A stretch of DNA of 64,000 nt from assembly GCF_026343125.1 (NCBI RefSeq), contig NZ_JAPEMB010000001.1:620001-684000 (forward strand), read 5' to 3'. This DNA is from Streptomyces sp. NBC_00094 (GTDB taxonomy: Bacteria > Actinomycetota > Actinomycetes > Streptomycetales > Streptomycetaceae). Of this stretch, positions 58,803 to 64,000 are shown piece after piece. Position numbers and translations under genes: made by a program. Position 1 is the first letter of the stretch; each line of letters starts with the position of its first letter. Under the pieces are notes generated by a model, which was not told the DNA's origin, searched no databases, and worked only from the letters and a program-made list of their open reading frames with translations.

Positions 58803-59771
58803 ATGGCTGCCGACCGGCCTGACGACGACGATCCGGCCCGCGCACTGGGCAGGGCGCTGCGCGACCTCCAGCGACGCTCCGGGTGCACCCTGCGGTCCCT
58901 GGAGACGAGTGTCCGCATCAGCGACTCGTCGCTCTCCCGGTACTTCCGCGGCACCACCGTTCCCCCATGGGCGACCGTGCGCGACCTGTGCGAGGCCCTC
59001 GACGGCGACCCCACCGCGTACCGCCATCTATGGGAGGCCGCCGACCGAGGCCAACGCCGCCCGGTCCAGGGCACGGTCCAGGGCACGGGCCCGGATACGG
59101 GTACGGATTCGGGCACGGGGAGGGATTCGGGTACGGGTACGGGTACGGGTACGGATTCGGGTACGGGTACGGGTACGGGCACAGGTTCGGGTCCCAAGGA
59201 GGTGGACGCGCCGAACGCCGGTGACGCTCCGCCCCGGGCGCCACGGCGCCGTCTCTCCCTCCGGAGCGGGCACACGGTCTGGGCCCTCGCCGGGGCCGTC
59301 CTCGGCCTGGTGCTCGGAGTCACCGGTACGGCACTCGTCCAGCACCGGACCCCTGCAGCCGACGCGCCGAAGGTCCTGCACGGCGCGCCCGCCGCGTCCG
59401 CCGTGCCGGACCATCCCAGGATCTTCGTGAGCCGCGCCACGGGGACCTGTCTCGACGACAGCCTCGACAAGGGCACACGTTCCTACGCGTGCAACGGCCT
59501 GTCGTACCAGCGGTGGACCGTCGGTACGGTGACGACGGACGGCAGCGTGCGCCTCAGGAACCACGCGACGGGCAGATGCCTGGACCTCGGTCCCGCCGGG
59601 CTGTCCGCCGCGGCCTGCGGCCCTTCCGCGTCGCAGCGATGGACCGTCACCGCGCGCGACGACTCGGCGGTCGAGATCAGGGGCGCCGGGACGCGCCGCT
59701 GCCTGGCCGACGGCGCGGGAGGCCTCCGGGTGCTGCCGTGCGACCGGGCACCACACCAGCAGTGGGCGTGA
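58803..59771 (+). CDS. Membrane-spanning HTH protein with extracellular ricin-type lectin domain
   Basis: A 322-residue protein with an unusual order. Residues 12-78 are an XRE-like helix-turn-helix (LRSLETSVRISDSSLSRYF core). Residues 92-129 are a Gly/Thr/Ser/Asp repeat linker. An Arg-rich stop-transfer segment precedes one membrane helix (157-179). Residues 206-322 form a ricin-type beta-trefoil with cysteine pairs and three QxW signatures (QRW 236-238, QRW 278-280, QQW 319-321). The HTH should lie in the cytoplasm and the lectin outside. I infer a one-component sensor binding an external glycan and acting on DNA at the membrane; it may instead be a membrane-tethered regulator with no signalling. 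The neighbouring secreted GH43 enzyme is a possible target. Confidence 0.85.
   Translation: MAADRPDDDDPARALGRALRDLQRRSGCTLRSLETSVRISDSSLSRYFRGTTVPPWATVRDLCEALDGDPTAYRHLWEAADRGQRRPVQGTVQGTGPDTGTDSGTGRDSGTGTGTGTDSGTGTGTGTGSGPKEVDAPNAGDAPPRAPRRRLSLRSGHTVWALAGAVLGLVLGVTGTALVQHRTPAADAPKVLHGAPAASAVPDHPRIFVSRATGTCLDDSLDKGTRSYACNGLSYQRWTVGTVTTDGSVRLRNHATGRCLDLGPAGLSAAACGPSASQRWTVTARDDSAVEIRGAGTRRCLADGAGGLRVLPCDRAPHQQWA
59076..59189 (+). repeat. GGTACG/GATTCG hexamer minisatellite in the HTH-lectin gene
   Basis: Six-base units, mostly GGTACG with some GATTCG, encode alternating Gly-Thr and Asp-Ser in the linker (residues 92-129). Being a multiple of three, length changes would keep the frame and only alter the distance between the HTH and the membrane. 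Confidence 0.9.
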
Positions 59772-59829
59772 CGCCGGTCCTCACGGCCGGGAAGGTGGGC
59801 CAGGGCGCCGCCGGCCCGAGGTGGCGGAC

Positions 59830-61242
59830 CTACGCCACCTCCACGGCGTCCAGCTCCGTGTAGCGCTCCCCCTTCGCGAGGCGGACGGTGTTCCACCCCG
59901 CCCGCAGCTCCACCGGGACCTCGCGCGTCCGCCACTCGTCCCAGCCGGTGTACGGGTAGTCGACGGCGCCCGCGTCGGCGCCGTTGACCGTGAGCCGGTG
60001 CGTCGCGGCGGCCGGTGCGCCGGCTGCGTCCAGGGAGCCGTTGCCGTACCGCACGCTGAGCGTATGCGGCCCGGGAGAGGCGGCGAAGACCCGGAACTCC
60101 ACGGAGCTGTCGGGTTCGTCGATGTGCCCGACGGCCCGGTCGCCCCAGGCGTCCCTCGCCTGGCGGACGGTCGCCCGGTGCACCCGGGCGAGCTCCGCCT
60201 CGTGGCGCGCCTTGCTGCCGCGGACGACGGGCCGGCCGTCCGCGAACCCCAGGTCGGCGACGTACAGCATCCGCCGTGAGCGGTCGGCGCCACGGCCGTG
60301 GAAGAGGATCCGGTCCTGCCCGCCGGGGCCGGTCACGACGTCCTGGCCGCCCGGCCCGGCGATCGCTCCGGAGAAGGATTCCGTGGTGAGGAGCGGCAGG
60401 TCCCCCTTCACGTAGGGCCCGGTGAGGGTGTCGGCGGTCGCCCAGCCCGTCGCGTACCCGTCGTAGCGGTAGTCGCCGGCCGAGTACAGGAGGACGTACC
60501 GGCCGTTCCGTCGCACGAGCGTGGGCGCCTCGACGACTCGGTCCTCCCAGGTGCGGTCCTGCTTGATCAGGCGGACCGGTTCGCCGGTGACCCGGGTGCC
60601 GTCCCAGGAGACGGGCTGGAGGTGGATCCAGGTGTCCTTCTCGCAGCAGTTCCCGTCGGTCTTCCAGAGCAGATGGCGGGTGCCGTTCTCGGTGTGGACG
60701 GACGCGTCGATCGCGCCGCCGTCCTCGGTCGGACAGACCAGAGGGCCCTCGCCGACCGGCCGGAACGGGCCGTCGGGCGAGGAGGCGAGGGCGGAGCCGA
60801 CGCACTGACGCCCGCCGGCGCGGTCGCGCGCCGTGTACAGGAGGGTGAACCCGTCGCCGTTGTCGAAGACTTCCGGCGCCCAGACGCGGCCCGGGGGATC
60901 CAGCGTGACCCACGCTCCGACGTCGGGCAGCACGTCCGTCGCGTCGACCGTCCAGCGGACGAGGTCGGTGGAGGTGGCGTGCTGGATGTTCCGGCCGTGG
61001 GCGTTGGTGGCGTACGCGTGGAAGACCCCGCCGACCTCGACGACGTCAGGGTCGGCGAACTCCTCGTCGATGACGGGGGTGGTCGGCGAGGGTGCGGTCG
61101 GCGACGGGGCGGTCCGCGCGGGGGCGGCGGGCACGGGGGCCACGGCGCCTGCGGGCAGGGCGGCGAGGCAGGCACTCACGCCCAGCAGCACGGCTGCCAC
61201 CCGCCCTGGGCCTCGGCCAGCCCGTAGCGCTCCGATCCGCAC
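59830..61242 (-). CDS. Secreted GH43-family glycosidase with C-terminal carbohydrate-binding module
   Basis: A 470-residue secreted protein. The GTG at 61242 begins an Arg-rich, hydrophobic signal peptide (VAAVLLGVSACLAALPAGAV). A Pro/Thr/Ser linker leads into a five-bladed propeller: FADPDVV supplies the general base Asp64, RVWAPEV follows the first blade, and VVEAPTLVRR carries the likely acid Glu. Residues from about 345 form a CBM6/35-like beta-sandwich (FRVFAASPGPHTLSVRYGNG, and a final WNTVRLAKG-type strand). Family members cut arabinan, xylan or galactan; the exact substrate is not readable. No clear ribosome-binding site precedes the start, so the N-terminus is uncertain. Confidence 0.8.
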   Translation of the reverse strand: MRIGALRAGRGPGRVAAVLLGVSACLAALPAGAVAPVPAAPARTAPSPTAPSPTTPVIDEEFADPDVVEVGGVFHAYATNAHGRNIQHATSTDLVRWTVDATDVLPDVGAWVTLDPPGRVWAPEVFDNGDGFTLLYTARDRAGGRQCVGSALASSPDGPFRPVGEGPLVCPTEDGGAIDASVHTENGTRHLLWKTDGNCCEKDTWIHLQPVSWDGTRVTGEPVRLIKQDRTWEDRVVEAPTLVRRNGRYVLLYSAGDYRYDGYATGWATADTLTGPYVKGDLPLLTTESFSGAIAGPGGQDVVTGPGGQDRILFHGRGADRSRRMLYVADLGFADGRPVVRGSKARHEAELARVHRATVRQARDAWGDRAVGHIDEPDSSVEFRVFAASPGPHTLSVRYGNGSLDAAGAPAAATHRLTVNGADAGAVDYPYTGWDEWRTREVPVELRAGWNTVRLAKGERYTELDAVEVA

Positions 61243-61745
61243 ACGCGCGTGTCGTCCCCGCGCGTCCCCACGGCGGAGAATTCCTCCGCCTCCTGGCTCG
61301 TTCCGGTGGTCCACGGATCTCCTCGGCTCGGGCCGTCCCGCCGTCGCGGACGCGGCGGCGGTGTCGTCGTCGATGCGCTCCGCGTCCTGAGGGCGGGGCA
61401 CACATCGAGAACGACACGGTCGCCGCCGCGTTGCGCCGCGTCCCTGCGTCGCCAGGAGGCCGGGGACCTCCGTGTCCCGGGCCTGCCCGTATCCCGGGAC
61501 AGGAACGTCCTCGCAGGTCAGCGGGGTGGGAATCCCGACTTCGCCGAAGCACCCGGGACACGGTTGCGGGCCGCTTCCCGACCGGCACAGACTTCGGTTG
61601 TCCAGCCGCCGCACCGCTCGACGGCAGCACGGCGACACGCCCTGGACATCGCACCGTTGCGCACCGAGCCGGCTCCTTCCGACTCCCCTTCGCGTCACCG
61701 GCCCCCTGGTCTCTCCCCCTTCCCGTCCCCCGCAGGAGCTCCCCC
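61243..61745. other. 503-base intergenic region, no gene found
   Basis: This gap separates two divergent genes for secreted proteins and should hold both promoters. The only structure noted is a seven-pair inverted repeat GGCGGAG/CTCCGCC at 61272-61290, which would fold in the 5' leader of the GH43 transcript. Several frames are open by chance, but none has a ribosome-binding site plus sensible sequence. Confidence 0.6.
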
Positions 61746-62672
61746 ATGCCCCGTACCACCCATGCCCGCAGTTCGCTCCTCACCGCCGGCCTGGCGGTCA
61801 CCGGCGTCACGCTCGCACTCGCCGCGACGCTGCTGACCGGCCTCGGACAACCGGCCGCGGACGTACGGCCGCCCCCGTCGCGTCCCGGCGGCGCCACCGC
61901 GGACGACCGGCTGCTGCACGACGCCCGGCAGCTCCTCCTCCGCGACTGCATGCACCGGCACGGATTCGCGTACCGCGTCTTCCCGCTCGACGAGGAACCG
62001 GAGACGAGTTCCTTCCCCTACGTCCTCGACGACGCCGTCTGGGCCGGCCGGCACGGTTACGGCTCCGAGCTGCGGCGGCGGCGCGAGGCGACGGCCCGGA
62101 TCGACCCGAACCGCGCCTACTTCGCCGCCCTGCCGGCGGACCGCAAGGCCGAGGCGCTGGTCGCCGCCAACGGCCCGTCACCCGACGGGCTGACCGTACG
62201 GCTCCCGGGCGGCGGGATCCTGCGGCGCAGCGACCGCGGCTGTGTCGCGGAGTCCGAGCGGCGGCTGTACGGAGACGTCGGTGCCTGGTTCCGCGCGTCG
62301 ACCCGGGTGGACGCCCTGGAGCGGATCCGCCGCGGCCGCGTCACCGCCGACCCCGGCTACCTGGAGCGGCTCGACGCGTGGCGGACGTGCATGCGGCGCG
62401 CCGGGCACGCGTACGCCACTCCGGCCGCCGCCCGGGCCGCCGCGCTCTCCCCCGTACGCCCCCTCGGCAAGGAGCGCGAGGTGGGCCTCGCCCTGGCGGA
62501 GGTGCGGTGTGCCGAGGAGTCGGCGCTGTCCGGCACCGCCCGGAAGCTCGACGCCCACCACGGCAGGGTCCTGGCCCGCGAGTACCGCGCGGACGTCCAG
62601 GCGCGGGACCTGCTGAGGTCCGCCGCGCTGCCCCGCGCCCGCCGGGTCCTGGAGGGCACCCCGCGACCCTGA
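61746..62672 (+). CDS. Secreted or membrane-anchored protein of unknown function
   Basis: A 308-residue protein starting at an ATG with AGGAG seven bases upstream. Residues 10-32 form a hydrophobic signal or anchor segment, followed by Pro-rich sequence. The exported part is charged and helical, with four cysteines in two related patterns: CMHRHGFAY and CMRRAGHAY, about 150 residues apart, plus later single cysteines. This suggests an internal duplication held by disulfides. I do not recognise the family; similar Streptomyces exported proteins are annotated as hypothetical. Neighbouring genes also encode secreted proteins. Confidence 0.8.
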   Translation: MPRTTHARSSLLTAGLAVTGVTLALAATLLTGLGQPAADVRPPPSRPGGATADDRLLHDARQLLLRDCMHRHGFAYRVFPLDEEPETSSFPYVLDDAVWAGRHGYGSELRRRREATARIDPNRAYFAALPADRKAEALVAANGPSPDGLTVRLPGGGILRRSDRGCVAESERRLYGDVGAWFRASTRVDALERIRRGRVTADPGYLERLDAWRTCMRRAGHAYATPAAARAAALSPVRPLGKEREVGLALAEVRCAEESALSGTARKLDAHHGRVLAREYRADVQARDLLRSAALPRARRVLEGTPRP

Positions 62673-62799
62673 CCCGCCGACCGCCGGGCTTCCCCACCCG
62701 GCCCCCCGACCCCGCCGCGTGACACCGGTCGCCCGGCGGTCCGACGGTCGCGCCGCGAACGCCGGCGCGGCCACCACCCCACCGAAGAGGAGACACATC

Positions 62800-63255
62800 A
62801 TGCGAACCACGCGCGCGCTCGTGACGGCACTCACCGTCGGCGCCCTCACCCTGCTGACCGCCCCGGTGGCCGACGCCCGCACGACCGGACCCGAGACCGC
62901 CGCGCCCCCGTCGGTCTCGGCGCCGGCCGCCGTACCCGGCCCGGACGGATACCTCTACGCCTGGGAGCACCCCCACGCCGGCGGGTTCCACTGCCGGTGG
63001 AACGGGAACAACGCCAACTGGGCGGGCTGCCGCAACAAGGTCTCGGACATCTGGAACAACGGATACCCGGGCCGCGCCGAGGACGTCCGGCTCTTCTACG
63101 GCCTGGACTGGAGCGGCTCGTGGGTCTGCCTCCACCAGGGGCACTCCCTCCCCGACCTGGGCCTCTCCGGCCTGAGGTTCTTCGGCGCCGGGGCGGGCAA
63201 GGGCCAGTTGGTCAACGACAACGTCTCGTCGCACGACTGGGTCGACGCCTGCTGA
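62800..63255 (+). CDS. Secreted peptidase inhibitor, family I36 (SMPI-like)
   Basis: A 151-residue secreted protein. The ATG at 62800 follows AAGAGGAG and begins a typical signal peptide ending near ADA. The mature domain of about 100 residues has the crystallin-like pattern of Streptomyces metalloproteinase inhibitors: YAWEHPHAGG, NKVSDIWNNG and VRLFYGLDWSGSWVCLHQG, with four cysteines that could form two disulfides. Family members block thermolysin-type metalloproteases. Target and timing are unknown. It ends before a long hairpin. Confidence 0.8.
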   Translation: MRTTRALVTALTVGALTLLTAPVADARTTGPETAAPPSVSAPAAVPGPDGYLYAWEHPHAGGFHCRWNGNNANWAGCRNKVSDIWNNGYPGRAEDVRLFYGLDWSGSWVCLHQGHSLPDLGLSGLRFFGAGAGKGQLVNDNVSSHDWVDAC

Positions 63256-63316
63256 CGTCGTCCGTTCACCGCGCCGGCCCGACGGGGACACCCCGCCGGG
63301 CCGGCGCCGTCACGTC

Positions 63317-63370
63317 CCTAGGGCCTGTCGACGCCGCGTCCCAGGCGGGACTTCGACGACAGGCCCTAGG
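63317..63370. terminator. Long-loop inverted repeat between convergent genes
   Basis: Perfect 14-base arms at 63317-63330 and 63357-63370 enclose a 26-base loop that contains its own GTCCC/GGGAC stem. Its position between two stop codons suggests a bidirectional terminator, but the loop is long for that. Confidence 0.7.
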
Positions 63371-63874
63371 TCACCGCCCGCGGCGTACGGCTCCACGCGC
63401 GACAGCGGTCAGCAGGGAGCCGATGGCGATGCCGATGACGAGGTAGACGGCGGCGGTGCCGACCTTCGCCGCCGGTGTGGCCTCCGTGGTGAAGGGGAGC
63501 AGCATCATGACGGCCGTGACCAGTCCGACGATCCACGAGAAGAACCGAACGGGTCCCGGTGAGGCGATGATCAGGACGTGCATGAGCCCCGTCGCGGCCA
63601 GCCCGGCGACGAAGGCCCCGCCGGCGAGCAGACCGGTGGAGACGTCGCCCATGGCGCCGTTGCCCTCGGGGGCGAAGACGGGAATGCCGAGGACGCCGCG
63701 GACGAGCAGGACGGCGACGACGGCCGTGAGCGCCGCGACGACGGCGGTCATCAGACCGCCCACCCAGAGCCGTTGGGCGTCCAGCGAGGGGCTCGGCGTA
63801 CCGGGTGGGCGACCGGGGTACGGGGTGGCGGGACCGTCGGTCTCGTATCCATACGGCGATTGAGGCGTCTCCAC
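63371..63874 (-). CDS. Four-helix membrane protein (DUF6069-like)
   Basis: A 167-residue integral membrane protein: a Pro/Gly/Tyr-rich cytoplasmic N-terminus of about 40 residues, then four hydrophobic helices (near 45-67, 85-105, 115-133 and 140-160). The layout and the LMHVLIIASPGP segment resemble the DUF6069 family of actinobacterial membrane proteins, whose function is unknown. The GTG at 63874 is chosen because GGGAG lies seven bases upstream. The remaining 126 bases of the window contain nothing recognisable. Confidence 0.78.
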   Translation of the reverse strand: METPQSPYGYETDGPATPYPGRPPGTPSPSLDAQRLWVGGLMTAVVAALTAVVAVLLVRGVLGIPVFAPEGNGAMGDVSTGLLAGGAFVAGLAATGLMHVLIIASPGPVRFFSWIVGLVTAVMMLLPFTTEATPAAKVGTAAVYLVIGIAIGSLLTAVARGAVRRGR

Positions 63875-64000
63875 GCTCGGCTCCCTGCGGGGGTGGGTTG
63901 CACGCGAACCTTTCGGGGCCCGTCGGACCATGCAAGTTCACCCCCGGGCGAGCCGCCACTCGGGTGAGGCAGACGAGTCGATCGGGCGTTCCGCCGAGGG

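Noticed and set aside
58918..59244. Pro/Tyr/Asn-rich minus-strand frame opposite the HTH-lectin linker
   Set aside because: It is the complement of the hexamer repeat and has no start context; the repeat explains its composition.

Overview
This is high-GC actinobacterial DNA, almost certainly Streptomyces. Third codon positions are nearly all G or C, GTG starts are frequent, genes are packed with ATGA/GTGA stop-start overlaps, and the gene families are typical of that genus. The window is mostly two specialised-metabolite gene clusters that meet tail to tail with a 7-base gap, followed by ordinary accessory genes. No tRNA, rRNA, CRISPR, transposase or integrase was recognised.

Region 1 (2-1771) is the 3' part of a radical-SAM gene of unknown role, closed by a strong bidirectional terminator. 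Region 2 (1842-28177) is an acarbose/acarviostatin-type pseudo-oligosaccharide cluster resembling the acb locus of Actinoplanes and the gac/gct loci of Streptomyces. A leftward set encodes a dTDP-glucose synthase, a 4,6-dehydratase and two paralogous secreted GH13 amylases. A rightward operon of thirteen coupled genes encodes, in order, an aminotransferase, a three-part ABC-2 exporter, a sugar/cyclitol kinase, a GT5-like (pseudo)glycosyltransferase, a GlgC-like nucleotidyltransferase, a second GT5-like enzyme fused to a HAD phosphatase, an amylomaltase, 2-epi-5-epi-valiolone synthase, a cupin, a ROK kinase and an RmlD-like reductase. The logic is known from acarbose: one branch makes dTDP-4-amino-4,6-dideoxyglucose and joins it to a malto-oligosaccharide; the other makes an activated valienol; a pseudoglycosyltransferase joins them through nitrogen. 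Recognisable AcbO-, AcbL- and AcbN-type enzymes are not seen; the cupin and the reductase sit where they would be needed.

Region 3 (28185-56089) is an iron-regulated hydroxamate siderophore cluster: FecCD-type importer and binding lipoprotein, a heterodimeric ABC exporter, MbtH, a 4915-residue four-module NRPS, ornithine N5-hydroxylase, N5-hydroxyornithine formyltransferase, a dimethylargininase-family enzyme and an unusual regulator. Hand-read adenylation codes give X1-Ser-N5-hydroxyornithine-X4 with near-identical codes for X1 and X4. With a formyltransferase and no thioesterase, this predicts a foroxymithine-like product, the formyl analogue of erythrochelin. Five iron-box-like sequences lie before its transcription units. 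The regulator is a MarR domain fused to a copy of the C-terminal domain of the cluster's own formyltransferase; I regard this as the most novel item in the window.

Region 4 (56105-63874) holds accessory genes: an imine-reductase-like enzyme divergent from an HxlR regulator, an alpha/beta hydrolase, a membrane-spanning HTH protein with an external ricin-type lectin domain, a secreted GH43 glycosidase, a secreted protein of unknown function, an I36-type protease inhibitor and a small membrane protein. In-frame minisatellite expansions recur in several genes across the window.
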